The notes under the pieces are model-generated. The model was not told the origin of the DNA. It worked only from the letters and a program-made list of their open reading frames with translations, and did no database searches. From positions 434,001-498,000 of the forward strand of contig NZ_CP008743.1 of the NCBI RefSeq assembly GCF_002117145.1: a DNA stretch of 64,000 nucleotides. Reading direction: 5' to 3'. The stretch comes from Candidatus Nucleicultrix amoebiphila FS5. GTDB taxonomy: Bacteria; Pseudomonadota; Alphaproteobacteria; Caedimonadales; Nucleicultricaceae. Below are positions 1-9,284 of this stretch, one piece after another; positions within the stretch are counted from its first letter, which is position 1, and each line of letters opens with the position of its first letter. The position numbers and the translations under genes were made by a program.

Positions 1-1261
1 GAGAAGCCACCATAAACAACATGAAGCCTCCAGACCATCCATAGTGATCGACGATGTAACCGATCCCTACTCCAGATACAGCCGTGCCAATTGACCCTAA
101 AACACCGATTACCCCAGTAGCTACACCAACAGCTCTTTTTGAGGCAAAGTCTGCTACCGCTACTCCAGCTAAAACTTGAGGACCATAAACAAGAAATCCA
201 GCTAACATACAAGAAATAGCATCAACTATTGGATATCCAGCGGGTACAAGCCAAAGAAGAGCGAGGGTAAAAGTTAACAAGAATAGGTATATAGCCGCTA
301 CTGGCCCTCGACGGCCTAAGAAAATTCTATCGGACATCCAACCAGCAAAAATACCTCCAACCAAGCCTGCCAACTCAAATCCAGCAACTTGCCATCCTGC
401 AACCATCAAAGTGACTGATTTGTATTCTTTTAAAAACGTTGGTGCCCAGTTGAAAATGCCCATACGTGGTATATAGAGACACATGTTAGCAAGCGCCATG
501 TACCATACATAGCGATTGCGTAGCACCATCCCCCACACTTCACTCATGGTAATTCGTTCATCTTCACGGGGGTCTAAAAACTGCGTATCCCCTTTATACG
601 TTTCCACAGTGGGCAATCCGAGTGCTTTTGGAGTGTCTCTCAAGCGATCAAGTAAGAATAGAGAGAATATAATCGCCAGAACACCCGGTACATAAAAGGC
701 AGATCGCCACCCATAATTTTCTATCAGCCAACCAGCGATAGCCACAATGGCTGCTCCTCCAATCATATGAGAGGAAGCCCAAATAGACCATTTGGTTCCT
801 AATTCCTTAGGGCTAAACCAATGTGTAATCATACGGGCAGAAGGCGGCCATCCCATAGATTGGAACCATCCATTTAATGCCCAGAACATTATAAGAAACC
901 CCAGACTCGAACTGAGGCACATTGTAAAGCTAACCAATGCAGACCCAAAAAGTCCAAAGGCCATAAAATAGCGTGCGTTGGAACGATCGCTCAAGTATCC
1001 ATTAAAAAATTTGCCAGCACCATAAATGATGGAAAAAATTGTGATAACCCAACCCAATTGGGTTTTTGAGTAACCAAATTCTTCTCCCATGCTGGGAATA
1101 GCCATCGAAAAATTTTGACGAACTAAGTAATAAGCGGCATACCCAATGATAGTGGCATACATAATCCTAAAACGCCAATATCGATACGTGCTACGATTAT
1201 ATGTCGAAGCTTCGATGGCAGGGTCTTCAACATCTGATTTAAGAGCGCGGACTGCTGTCAT
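1..1261 (-). CDS. MFS organophosphate/sugar-phosphate antiporter (GlpT/UhpC family), 3' end off window
   Basis: Inner-membrane transporter of the organophosphate:phosphate antiporter branch of the MFS, expected to import glycerol-3-phosphate or a hexose phosphate in exchange for phosphate. Reading leftward from ATG at 1261, 420 codons are open without a stop before base 1. A cytoplasmic N-terminus is followed by the family-typical start of TM1 (YYLVRQNFSMAIP) and the TM2-TM3 loop GYLSDRSNARYFM. Many further hydrophobic segments follow. The family is usually about 440-460 residues, so only the last few tens are missing. An AGAGG ribosome site lies just upstream of the ATG. UhpC-like members serve as glucose-6-phosphate importers in chlamydiae and other intracellular bacteria. 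The exact substrate cannot be decided here. Confidence 0.85.
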   Translation of the reverse strand, partial: MTAVRALKSDVEDPAIEASTYNRSTYRYWRFRIMYATIIGYAAYYLVRQNFSMAIPSMGEEFGYSKTQLGWVITIFSIIYGAGKFFNGYLSDRSNARYFMAFGLFGSALVSFTMCLSSSLGFLIMFWALNGWFQSMGWPPSARMITHWFSPKELGTKWSIWASSHMIGGAAIVAIAGWLIENYGWRSAFYVPGVLAIIFSLFLLDRLRDTPKALGLPTVETYKGDTQFLDPREDERITMSEVWGMVLRNRYVWYMALANMCLYIPRMGIFNWAPTFLKEYKSVTLMVAGWQVAGFELAGLVGGIFAGWMSDRIFLGRRGPVAAIYLFLLTFTLALLWLVPAGYPIVDAISCMLAGFLVYGPQVLAGVAVADFASKRAVGVATGVIGVLGSIGTAVSGVGIGYIVDHYGWSGGFMLFMVAS

Positions 1262-1583
1262 TGAAAGAAAACCTCTCACATGATTAAAATATGATCCTAA
1301 CCATTTGATCACTAGATGCAAACTATTTTTCACGAATAACTTACTTTTTTTGCAATAACCATATTTTCAGCAAGTTACAAGTTAAACTTTGTTATTATTG
1401 CCTAAAAATTTTGGCAAATCTATAATCACACTTTATTAATAGAGTAACTGTTAGAGCAATCCGTCATTATAAATATTTCATAAAGCTTATTATTTTGATT
1501 TATCCACGCGAAGAGCATTGCCAGCATAAATGAAAAGGAGTAATAAAAATCTCCATGATTCATTATAATAACAGGATAATATC
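1262..1583. other. AT-rich divergent intergenic region
   Basis: About 320 bp between two divergently transcribed genes, the sugar-phosphate permease (leftward) and hemB (rightward). It is strongly AT-rich and has no open frame with a plausible ribosome site. It must hold both promoters, but I could not single out a convincing -35/-10 pair. Confidence 0.5.
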
Positions 1584-2603
1584 ATGTCTCTTCCTCAAAT
1601 CCTTGGCCAATTCCCAACAGTCCGTCTAAGACGCACACGTCGTTATGAATGGTCTCGCAATCTTGTCTCAGAGACTGCATTAAGTCCAAAAGATCTTATT
1701 TGGTCAGTCTTTGTTCGAGAGGAATCGATTTCTCCTGAGATTACATCCATGCCACGCATCAAACGTTATAGTGTGCAAGAACTCGTTAAAGAAGCGCATA
1801 AAGCTCATGATTTAGGCATTGGTTTGTTAGCCCTCTTTCCTGTTATCGAAAACAAAAGAAAGTCAGAAGATGCAAAAGAGTGTCTTAATGATCAAGGATT
1901 GATTCCAACCACTGTGCGTGCTTTAAAACAAGCTCTTCCTAATCTAGGGATCATGACAGATGTCGCTTTAGACGCCTACACGAGCCATGGACACGATGGA
2001 CTCGTGACCAATGGAGAGATTTTGAACGATGAGACGGTCAAGTTGTTGGCCAAGCATGCCATTGTGCATGCAAAAGCTGGTGCCGATGTTATTTCTCCGT
2101 CTGACATGATGGATGGTCGCGTTGGCGTTATCCGTCAAGCGCTCGATAGTGAAAATTTTGAGCACATACAAATTATGTCTTACGCAGCTAAATATGCTTC
2201 GGTTTTTTACGGACCTTTTCGGGATGCTTTAGGCTCACAGTCATGCCTTGGAAAATCTCATAAAAAATCTTACCAATTAGATCCTGCCAATGCCAATGAA
2301 GCATTAAGAGAAGTCGCGCAAGACATCGCCGAAGGTGCGGACATGGTTATGGTTAAACCTGGCCTGCCCTATCTTGATATTGTTGCACGCGTCAAAGATA
2401 CCTTTAAAGTCCCAACCTTTGCATTTCAAGTGAGTGGTGAATACGCCATGCTTGATCTCGCCGCAAAAGCGGGTTGGTTGGATTTCAATCAAGGTCTTAT
2501 GGAAACACTAATCTCCTTTAAACGCGCTGGGGCCGATGGTATTATCACCTATGGTGCTGTTGAAGCAGCTCAATTCATCCAAAAGGAACCTATAAAAAAG
2601 TGA
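1584..2603 (+). CDS. hemB: Delta-aminolevulinic acid dehydratase (porphobilinogen synthase)
   Basis: Condenses two 5-aminolevulinate molecules to porphobilinogen, the second step of haem synthesis in the C5/C4 pathways; cytoplasmic. The two Schiff-base lysines sit at about K203 (YAAKYASVFYGPF) and K258 (MVMVKPG). At about residues 126-139 the usual zinc cysteines are replaced by aspartates (DVALDAYTSHGHDG), which marks the zinc-independent, magnesium-type enzyme common in alphaproteobacteria. Length 339 aa is normal. The ATG at 1584 has AGGA eight bases upstream. The stop codon overlaps the GTG start of a small lipoprotein gene, so the two are probably co-transcribed. Confidence 0.95.
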   Translation: MSLPQILGQFPTVRLRRTRRYEWSRNLVSETALSPKDLIWSVFVREESISPEITSMPRIKRYSVQELVKEAHKAHDLGIGLLALFPVIENKRKSEDAKECLNDQGLIPTTVRALKQALPNLGIMTDVALDAYTSHGHDGLVTNGEILNDETVKLLAKHAIVHAKAGADVISPSDMMDGRVGVIRQALDSENFEHIQIMSYAAKYASVFYGPFRDALGSQSCLGKSHKKSYQLDPANANEALREVAQDIAEGADMVMVKPGLPYLDIVARVKDTFKVPTFAFQVSGEYAMLDLAAKAGWLDFNQGLMETLISFKRAGADGIITYGAVEAAQFIQKEPIKK

Positions 2604-2833
2604 CACACTTTGCGCGCTCTACTCTTCTCATATCCTGTCTTTTAATTGCAGGATGTTCGTCTTCATATAACGACTATCCTTCCTTAAGATCCGTTCCTGA
2701 ACGCCCTAATCCAGAAACGTATCCAAGCGATACTTGGGTAGAGGATGAGATTGAGCGCATGAATAAAGACCATCTACACGCCATGGAAGAACACAAACGT
2801 TTAAGTGATTCACTGACCTCTAACGGGTCATAA
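2600..2833 (+). CDS. Small lipoprotein downstream of hemB
   Basis: A 77-residue protein beginning with GTG at 2600, in a GTGA overlap with the hemB stop codon, which implies translational coupling. The N-terminus is a lipoprotein signal (hydrophobic LLISCLLIAGC) with a clear lipobox, so the mature protein would start at the cysteine and be membrane-anchored. The remaining ~55 residues are polar and charged with no recognised domain. Function unknown. The coupling and lipobox together make it a real gene despite its size. Confidence 0.7.
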   Translation: MTHFARSTLLISCLLIAGCSSSYNDYPSLRSVPERPNPETYPSDTWVEDEIERMNKDHLHAMEEHKRLSDSLTSNGS

Positions 2834-2836
2834 CCC

Positions 2837-3391
2837 TTAATGATTGTTGCTTTCCATAGCACTCATCATGACAGCTAAATCCTTATTCTTACTTCCTCTT
2901 GATGACCCAAACTCAAAAGCATAAGCATCTTTAAGACAAGCACCAAAGATACCTGCAATAGTTGAAATAATTCCAACGGCTTCGCCAGGCATGGCATCCT
3001 TGTAAAAAGCTAAGGATATCAGGCATGATAAAAGTCCGAAGGCAGCTGACACGACCATCACATCCGCTCGTGTATTATTCTTGCCAGCAGCAACAAGAGC
3101 CATATCACGTCTTCTTGCACTCATACGATCTTGAAGAAACGCTCTTTCAAGATCGCGATCAAGTTTCAAAATAGTACGTTGAAATTCTATTAAAAGCTTT
3201 GGATCACGCTGCAAAACTTCAACTGCGGTTGCTGCAGTGTTCGTCCCAGTCAGCTTTTTGGCAATATCAACCACGCGCCCTGCAATCATTTGAGTCGTAT
3301 TGGAATTTTCAGTGTCGCCGGAAAACCAGCGAGCAATCATTGGTGCCATTTCTGCCAAAGTCATGGCAGCTGTTAAAATTGGAGCAACCAT
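2837..3391 (-). CDS. Three-TM holin, gene-transfer-release type
   Basis: A 184-residue protein resembling the GTA_holin_3TM family, which permeabilises the inner membrane so a cell-wall hydrolase can lyse the cell and release particles. The N-terminal half is helical and charged, and the C-terminal half has hydrophobic segments around residues 110-160 (SAAFGLLSCLISLAFY; GIISTIAGIFGACL). It lies immediately downstream of a SleB-type hydrolase gene, the usual holin/endolysin pairing, at the 3' end of the virion-like cluster. The family assignment rests on pattern and context rather than on an alignment. Confidence 0.7.
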   Translation of the reverse strand: MVAPILTAAMTLAEMAPMIARWFSGDTENSNTTQMIAGRVVDIAKKLTGTNTAATAVEVLQRDPKLLIEFQRTILKLDRDLERAFLQDRMSARRRDMALVAAGKNNTRADVMVVSAAFGLLSCLISLAFYKDAMPGEAVGIISTIAGIFGACLKDAYAFEFGSSRGSKNKDLAVMMSAMESNNH

Positions 3392-3394
3392 AGG

Positions 3395-3817
3395 TTAAGA
3401 GTCCAACTTGAAGAAAAGATGCTGACCTATCTTTACTTGGGGCTTTTTATTGGTCGCCCATTTTGGTGGACGTTGAAGCCAGTTTGCATAATAATGCGTG
3501 CTTCCCTTTGTTAGATCTGGCCAGTGTTCCATCAAAACGCCCCGCGCAACTTGTGAGCATATTTTAAGGATTGGATCACCCTCATGGACTGCTTCAAGTT
3601 TTGCACGATTGTGATCATCAAGGTTCCAACAAGAAAATTGGTAAGGTTTGAGACAAACTTCGTCCACAGTTAAACCAAAATGACTTTGTCTTTGAACACG
3701 ATTAATAATAACGTTACCAACAGCAATTAATGATGATATTCCTCCATCACGACGTTCATACTCGCCGCGCGCTTCTCCATACAATGTACGACTCAATATA
3801 TCGATTGATTTATTCAT
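3395..3817 (-). CDS. Cell-wall hydrolase, SleB (Hydrolase_2) family, probable endolysin
   Basis: A 140-residue protein that starts directly with the Hydrolase_2 motif LSRTLYGEARGE, whose glutamate is the presumed catalytic acid. Further family features are the conserved VIINRV segment and the late HYYANW motif. SleB-like enzymes cut peptidoglycan glycan strands. There is no signal peptide, consistent with export through the holin encoded next to it. Together with that holin it forms a lysis module at the end of the virion-like cluster. Confidence 0.85.
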   Translation of the reverse strand: MNKSIDILSRTLYGEARGEYERRDGGISSLIAVGNVIINRVQRQSHFGLTVDEVCLKPYQFSCWNLDDHNRAKLEAVHEGDPILKICSQVARGVLMEHWPDLTKGSTHYYANWLQRPPKWATNKKPQVKIGQHLFFKLDS

Positions 3818-3832
3818 AAAGACACCTCTTGC

Positions 3833-4357
3833 TTATTGCGTCAAAATTTGGTGCCAGCCAGTTCCGTCAGAGATAAGAAGTTTTAAGGGTTTTTCATCGA
3901 TAACACATACTAATTGTCCAACCGATGGTTTAGGGATGGTTGTTTTTTCACAAAGACCAACCATTGAAAATGAAGTTTTCGCAGACGTTAATCCTTCAAC
4001 AAGCGTTTGCCAACAGTGTTGATGATCTTCAAAGCGGGATGAACTCCGATGACTTTTAATGCACAGCAGTGTTAACTGACCGTGACTGATAAGATCATGA
4101 ATACAATAATCAGTGTCGCTTTTCCAAGGACCGGTAGCCTTTAAAATCGGCATAGGAAGTGTACATTGACCAACTTTTTCTCCTAAGGAATTTTTAAAAA
4201 CGAGTTGATCCCCTTCACGAGATATTGTTGCAATTCCTTCTCCATAAACTTCTTTGCATTCAAGAGATCTCAAACGCTTATCAAGATCTAAAAAATTTCC
4301 ATCCAATTCCTCAAAACTGAGGGGACTTCCTTTATCTTTGCGATAAATAATGGGCAT
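3833..4357 (-). CDS. Putative tail fibre/tip protein with carbohydrate-binding-like segment
   Basis: A 174-residue protein of no firmly recognised family. The N-terminus (YRKDKGSPLSFEELDGNF) looks like the start of phage tail-fibre proteins. Residues ~96-145 show the W..Y..(H/G)D...HG...C...H.SS..F....W spacing seen in chitin-binding-like repeats of phage tip proteins. It lies between the structural genes and the lysis module, where receptor-binding proteins are often found. A role in surface binding is inference. The ATG at 4357 is close behind the upstream gene. Confidence 0.5.
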   Translation of the reverse strand: MPIIYRKDKGSPLSFEELDGNFLDLDKRLRSLECKEVYGEGIATISREGDQLVFKNSLGEKVGQCTLPMPILKATGPWKSDTDYCIHDLISHGQLTLLCIKSHRSSSRFEDHQHCWQTLVEGLTSAKTSFSMVGLCEKTTIPKPSVGQLVCVIDEKPLKLLISDGTGWHQILTQ

Positions 4358-4374
4358 ACATTTCCTCTATTCAG

Positions 4375-5259
4375 TTAAATTATAAAATCAATTTCGAATA
4401 TGCCCGCCGCGTTAAAGTCATAGTGATAATTAAAAGACCGATAATATATGCTTTCACCTAGCATCTTATTTTGAAGCTCAATTTTAAAATCGCCTCTTTT
4501 GATGCAGTCTGAGAGGGATAAATCTGAGATAGTTTCGTCAACAAACATTAACTTCTGTAAATCATGTTTTTGAGCTAATTCGTTCCTGCTATAAATCAAT
4601 AGTCCATAGTCGTTTTCCTCAGGACTAATCATTCCGTACATTTGTCTGATTTTATTGAAAGGACATCCAGGTGTATAAAAACCGCCATAGCTCAAGACAG
4701 GAAGTATATTAAGAAGTCCCTGAGTATGATGAGGAGGAGTTACGAGCCAATTCCCCGATCCTAAATGTTTATGACTTTGCGTAATTGTTTGTAGATTTTG
4801 TGTGTTAAATATTTTGTGCCCCACTAATCCTGGTTCTGATAAACGAATCATATAAGGATCGACATCAAGCCCTTTTATGGAATGCTCTTTATGATCAAGT
4901 GTCAAATAACCTTTGTTCATGTAGAAAAAATCGATCCTTTGATGCTGATTTTCAAGCACATGACTTTGATCAAGATTACGCACCACAGTTGTTTCATAAA
5001 AGCGCCCTGTTTTACTCTGGTTATTAATCATCACAGTAAGAGCTGGATCATGGGTTAATTTTTGCGCCTGAATTTGAACTTCAAGAGATATAAGCTCAGG
5101 TTTTTGCGCTTCCCGTTTCAAATGTCCCCAGTTCTTCTCCATGGAAGATTGCATCGATAAATCATAGCTATTGAGTTTATCTGAAATACTTAATTGTGGT
5201 TGAAACCCCTCATCAAATGGGCGTCCTTGTTTTGCGCGAATGACCATGTCAAAGTGCAT
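4375..5259 (-). CDS. Uncharacterised virion-associated protein
   Basis: A 294-residue protein with no signal peptide and no domain I recognise. I chose the ATG at 5259, which has GAGA five bases upstream and starts eight bases after the stop of the preceding gene. The longer frame from a TTG at 5301 would overlap that gene and lacks a ribosome site. The composition (mixed beta-type segments, many histidines and asparagines) is compatible with a tail or baseplate component. Position between a large hub-like gene and the tail-fibre-like gene supports a structural role, but that is inference. Confidence 0.55.
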   Translation of the reverse strand: MHFDMVIRAKQGRPFDEGFQPQLSISDKLNSYDLSMQSSMEKNWGHLKREAQKPELISLEVQIQAQKLTHDPALTVMINNQSKTGRFYETTVVRNLDQSHVLENQHQRIDFFYMNKGYLTLDHKEHSIKGLDVDPYMIRLSEPGLVGHKIFNTQNLQTITQSHKHLGSGNWLVTPPHHTQGLLNILPVLSYGGFYTPGCPFNKIRQMYGMISPEENDYGLLIYSRNELAQKHDLQKLMFVDETISDLSLSDCIKRGDFKIELQNKMLGESIYYRSFNYHYDFNAAGIFEIDFII

Positions 5260-5267
5260 AAAATTCT

Positions 5268-7019
5268 CTATCGTAAATGAATTTGCTGTATAGAAGACCA
5301 AGGCTGTACATGGTCTATAGTGATATTATGTTCGAGAACAGACTGTGTCATCAATGGCTTAAGCCTGAATGAAACACGTGTGCTGACCTCTTCCATCACT
5401 TTCTTTAAGGAGTGTCTTTGAGGATATTGATTTCTTTGCAGATATCGATTTTGTTCATCTGCAAGATTTTCAATATTCCATTGCTCTAAAATTTCTTCAG
5501 GTGCAATGTTTCCTTTCAAAGGATGTGACGTTGGTTTTTGCTGATGCCAAGAATCATAATAAAAATCATGATTCTTCCATTGGGGAGTGGTTGTCGTTTC
5601 TAAGTATTCGGTTGAGCAATACCCTTGATCCACGAATATGGTGGAAAGGCTGACAGGATGCGTTTTCATCCAACTTTTATTAATCCCAACGCTTACCCCC
5701 AACACGACGTGAGCTTTTCTAATTCCTCGTTTGCCATCGAGAATCAAACGATAAGATTTAACTTTTCCTTGTAAAGAACCTCCAGGCAAACGAGGATCAT
5801 CCAAACGCACCATGTGATCTGTCGTAATATCGAGTAAATCAAAAAAATCGCCTTCAAACTTTACTTCCAAACAACGCGCACTGGCGACTAAGTGAGCTAA
5901 GGCCATCTTCATCCCATAGTAAACAGACGCTCTACCACGATCGTAATTAAAAAAACTATCCCGCGTTGAAGCTAACGGATCATCTGCACATATGTTCTGC
6001 AATTTTATATTTAGCAAACGATCATAGTGCTTTCCGGAGTAAAAAAGCTGATGTTTATGTTTTATCGAAAATGATATTTTCTCACGTCGTCGTTGACCAA
6101 GACGCCATCCTAAAATTAATTTTGGTCTAAACCATGAACGCTTAATTCTGAATTTCCATGGTTTTTTGCACTTCATTAAAGGATCTTCTGGGGAAACCCA
6201 AAAAGATTTGGAAAGAACTGGATAAAGCCCCAACGCACCTGTATAGGGGGGGTTAATTTCCTCAAGATGAGAATCCTCAATCCAATAACCACTTTGTCCC
6301 AAAAGCTGCCCAGACTTCCACCAACCTTCCTTAAATCCTTCACCGGTCAGTGTACTGAGAACTCCTCTGTTTAATTTTTTACGTAAAAATAATGTAAAAT
6401 TGACATATCCCTCGATTTTCTCAATCCATTCCGCTGATAAAGTCACTTTTATCGCATCCAGAGGCTGGTAAATAAATCGACATTGAAGACTGTCATACCA
6501 ATAATTTTTGGATATATTAATGGTCTTATGACCTTTAAGAAGGCCTGTCGTCGATACCTTGAGAGATGTACGATTGACAAAAAAAAGTTCTGGCGCACCT
6601 TCCAAAATTAAATGAGGGTTTTCCTCGAGCGATTGTTTATAAAACAATTGATCCCAAGCCCCTTCTTCTTGGCTTTTTTGGTTAGCAATCTTACGTAACT
6701 CCTTGTTAAAATTTAAAGGCTCCGCTAAAAATTCCAGCTCTAGCACTTCTCCTTTTAACACTTTGGGGATTTTCACAAGACAGCCTTTAAAGAGTAGACT
6801 CACTTTCCCCTGATACTTGAGAGCAATAAAAACGTAGGGCAAATCCTTTGGATTGAGGTTGAAATTTTTCTCATTCGCAATAATCATACGTGCATAGGGA
6901 ATTTGTCCCTCCTCTTCGCCGATTTCAAGACGCAAAGGAATGAGCTCTTTTTGTAAGTGCTTTTGAGGATCAAAAGTCTCATTTTCTGTCGCCCAAGTTA
7001 CAAATATATCAATCACCAC
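5268..7019 (-). CDS. Putative baseplate hub/tail protein
   Basis: A 583-residue protein, the largest of the virion-like cluster, starting at GTG 7019 with AGGA in the ribosome position. The N-terminal ~110 residues alternate short beta segments (LRLEIGEEEGQIPYARMII) in the way of phage baseplate-hub/tail proteins that begin with a split-barrel domain. The rest is rich in aromatic and basic residues, with no family I can name. It is the first gene after the transporter that interrupts the cluster, and it lies where GTA clusters carry their tail-tip genes. Confidence 0.5.
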   Translation of the reverse strand: MVIDIFVTWATENETFDPQKHLQKELIPLRLEIGEEEGQIPYARMIIANEKNFNLNPKDLPYVFIALKYQGKVSLLFKGCLVKIPKVLKGEVLELEFLAEPLNFNKELRKIANQKSQEEGAWDQLFYKQSLEENPHLILEGAPELFFVNRTSLKVSTTGLLKGHKTINISKNYWYDSLQCRFIYQPLDAIKVTLSAEWIEKIEGYVNFTLFLRKKLNRGVLSTLTGEGFKEGWWKSGQLLGQSGYWIEDSHLEEINPPYTGALGLYPVLSKSFWVSPEDPLMKCKKPWKFRIKRSWFRPKLILGWRLGQRRREKISFSIKHKHQLFYSGKHYDRLLNIKLQNICADDPLASTRDSFFNYDRGRASVYYGMKMALAHLVASARCLEVKFEGDFFDLLDITTDHMVRLDDPRLPGGSLQGKVKSYRLILDGKRGIRKAHVVLGVSVGINKSWMKTHPVSLSTIFVDQGYCSTEYLETTTTPQWKNHDFYYDSWHQQKPTSHPLKGNIAPEEILEQWNIENLADEQNRYLQRNQYPQRHSLKKVMEEVSTRVSFRLKPLMTQSVLEHNITIDHVQPWSSIQQIHLR

Positions 7020-7139
7020 TAGGTCCTTTCATTAAAATCCTTTATTTATGCCTATCTCGAATTTTTTTCTCGACAAAACCACTGTTTATTTGGCATAAGC
7101 TATACATCTTGTGTCACACGTATTTTTAGCAGGTTAAAT

Positions 7140-8141
7140 GTGAGTAATTCATCCGCTGCGATAACTTCAGAGACAAACAACACCATGACTTCCACGAATT
7201 GGTTTAAGCAACGTGGATATCTACAAGGTGTCTTCTGGATCCTCATTGTGTCCTTAATCAGTAATATGAATGATATTCTGATGCGTCTTGTTGGCAGTCG
7301 CCTGCCATCCATGGAAGTCGCTTTTTTTAGATTCTTTTTTGCTGTTCTCACACTGTTACCTATTATGCTTTATTATCGCAAAACTGCCTTTAAGACAGCG
7401 CACCCTGGATTGCACAGTCTTCGTGCTCTACTTTTATTTGGAGCAATCGCTTGTTGGTGTGCCGGCGTCACAATGATTCCCCTTGCGGCAGTCAGTACGC
7501 TTGCTCTCACAGTTCCGATCTTTGTTTTACCTATGGCCATTGTGTTTCTCGGAGAAAAAGTAGGCTGGCAAAGAACTGTTTCAACACTCATTGGTTTTGG
7601 CGGTATTTTGGTTGTTGTGATTGGGAATGGTCATGAAGACCAAAATTTCTGGCAATCCCTCGCAACGTTCAATAATGGCACCCTCTATATGATTGCTGCT
7701 TGTATTCTCTTTGCGCTCAGCGATATTTTGAATAAAAAGATGGTCGTTAAAGAATCTAATCTCTCCATGATGTTTTACATCGCCTTGGGAACAACAATTT
7801 TTGGCATTATCCCCGCTTATATGGTGTGGACTCCTCCTAGTATTCATGAACTCGCTCTCCTATTCCTTCTTGGGTGTGGTGGCAATTTGATTCTATTCTT
7901 TTTACTTAAAGCTTTTGCAGCAACAGATGTTTCAGCTTTAGCCCCTTATCGTTACCTTGAGCTCTTTTCTGCTGGCATTTTTGGCTTTGCTCTCTTTAAT
8001 GAGATTCCTGGGGTTTGGACTTTGGCAGGCGCTGCAATCATTGTTCCTTCAACGTTTGCTATTGCCTATTACGAAACTCATCAAAACAAAAACCTCAAAA
8101 AGAAGGAAGCTGAGAGAAGAAAACTAAAAGAAGCAGCTTAA
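7140..8141 (+). CDS. EamA/DMT-family transporter interrupting the virion cluster
   Basis: A 333-residue inner-membrane permease of the drug/metabolite transporter superfamily, with ten hydrophobic segments in two EamA halves (roughly residues 28-155 and 178-310) and a lysine-rich cytoplasmic tail. Related proteins include rickettsial S-adenosylmethionine importers, but the substrate here is not determinable. A GTG at 7140 has AGCAGG upstream; an in-frame ATG at 7185 is an alternative start that would lose only a polar leader. The gene runs opposite to all its phage-like neighbours and has no functional link with them, so it appears to be a rearrangement or insertion. Confidence 0.85.
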   Translation: MSNSSAAITSETNNTMTSTNWFKQRGYLQGVFWILIVSLISNMNDILMRLVGSRLPSMEVAFFRFFFAVLTLLPIMLYYRKTAFKTAHPGLHSLRALLLFGAIACWCAGVTMIPLAAVSTLALTVPIFVLPMAIVFLGEKVGWQRTVSTLIGFGGILVVVIGNGHEDQNFWQSLATFNNGTLYMIAACILFALSDILNKKMVVKESNLSMMFYIALGTTIFGIIPAYMVWTPPSIHELALLFLLGCGGNLILFFLLKAFAATDVSALAPYRYLELFSAGIFGFALFNEIPGVWTLAGAAIIVPSTFAIAYYETHQNKNLKKKEAERRKLKEAA

Positions 8142-8165
8142 GCTTAATACCGCTTGGTCATAAGT

Positions 8166-8708
8166 TTAGACTTCTTCTAGCTCTAATTTCCAGCCTCCCT
8201 CTAAATCCCATTCTTTGGTATGAAGCGTAAAATCAATAACACGCATTTTTAGGTGCGGCCTGTAGCGCACATAAAAATATTCTCCAATTCTTGGTTTTAC
8301 TTCCAATATAATTTTTTGAGCATCAATAAGCTTGTAGGGCACTTTTTCATTAAAATTATTCATCACACGCAAGGTTTTATCAACAGGTGGTCTCTCTAAC
8401 GTCATGTCGAGTGTTCCATCTTCTTCAACGAATCGTTGATAAAATGGCTGGAGGCAATCCACGCCTATTTTCTCTCCACACCAAAGTTTTTCATGGGCAA
8501 ACGGCGCTCTATCGTCACAAGAAATAACACTGCGATACTTCCGATGACCGATGATGCTCAAGTACTTCAACTCACCTTGCACAGTACGTCTAAATTCACC
8601 TGCACTTATGGGTTCTATGGTTTGTTTGCATCCGCGCGCTGAAAAAGGCGGAAATCCTCCACGTGAAAGAGTAATAATTGTTTCTTCCATTTTTACCACA
8701 CTGCCCAT
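8166..8708 (-). CDS. Uncharacterised phage-type protein
   Basis: A 180-residue protein of unrecognised family. It is predicted to be mostly beta-strand, and the C-terminus (KEWDLEGGWKLELEEV) is of a kind seen in small phage tail proteins. Its ATG at 8708 overlaps the end of an upstream 55-codon gene, suggesting coupling; a second ATG at 8690 is possible. Neither start has an obvious ribosome site. It sits at the tail side of the head-completion genes and just before the inserted transporter. Function unknown. Confidence 0.5.
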   Translation of the reverse strand: MGSVVKMEETIITLSRGGFPPFSARGCKQTIEPISAGEFRRTVQGELKYLSIIGHRKYRSVISCDDRAPFAHEKLWCGEKIGVDCLQPFYQRFVEEDGTLDMTLERPPVDKTLRVMNNFNEKVPYKLIDAQKIILEVKPRIGEYFYVRYRPHLKMRVIDFTLHTKEWDLEGGWKLELEEV

Positions 8709-8860
8709 CGGGGAAGAGGTGCCCTTTGAGTTAAGGCCGCACGTCTAAAGTAATCCTCAAGAGCTTCATTAAAGTCCTGCTCAAGATCATTGTCATTCTT
8801 TTCTCTTTGCAGAAACTGCTCTGCATTAAGGTTCTTTAATGTCTTTTCAACATTTGTCAT
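8693..8860 (-). CDS. Small 55-residue protein of the virion cluster
   Basis: Starts at ATG 8860 behind a strong AAGGAG and ends at TAA 8693, overlapping the next gene by 16 bases. The product is 55 residues, acidic in the middle (DNDLEQDFNEALEDYF) with a proline/tryptophan C-terminus (RAPLPRWAVW). The amphipathic helical composition would fit a small tail-assembly or chaperone protein, which GTA clusters carry at about this place. That role is inference. The ribosome site and tight overlap are what make it credible. Confidence 0.6.
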   Translation of the reverse strand: MTNVEKTLKNLNAEQFLQREKNDNDLEQDFNEALEDYFRRAALTQRAPLPRWAVW

Positions 8861-8885
8861 TCACATTCTCCTTCAGTATAAAAAA

Positions 8886-9284
8886 TTAAATTCTGATAAA
8901 AATTCTAAAAGTTATAGACGCACTGCTCGCTTGTTTTTCATTTGGAGGTAAAGCATCGATGACACCGCATTCCAATTTAAAGAGGATCAAGGGTTTTCCT
9001 AAATGATCTGTGTTCACAAATCGCCAACCGTCTAAACTTTCGATGATCGCACGGTAGATAACCATAAGCTCATGAAGCCCAGGATAATAACTATCAATCG
9101 TAAGTTTAAGACGTCCTGTAGCATCACTATCAATCCCAAGATCAAAGTTCTCATAGTTCACCTTAATGATGGGAAGTGTGACATTCTCAAGAACATGACT
9201 CACAACAGAAACTTTATATTCTTTGATCTCAGCCAACTTTTTCAAACGATCAAGTGTGTGCTTCATGATGCCAAAATCAGTCAT
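8886..9284 (-). CDS. Tail terminator-like protein (GTA gp8/DUF3168-like)
   Basis: A 132-residue protein in the order position of GTA gp8, after the connector and head-tail adaptor genes. It has an amphipathic N-terminal helix (MKHTLDRLKKLAEIKEYKV), a central beta-rich part and a hydrophobic C-terminal strand (SASITFRIFIRI), consistent with the DUF3168/tail-completion fold. It overlaps the upstream adaptor gene by eight bases. The assignment relies on synteny and general pattern. Confidence 0.55.
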   Translation of the reverse strand: MTDFGIMKHTLDRLKKLAEIKEYKVSVVSHVLENVTLPIIKVNYENFDLGIDSDATGRLKLTIDSYYPGLHELMVIYRAIIESLDGWRFVNTDHLGKPLILFKLECGVIDALPPNEKQASSASITFRIFIRI

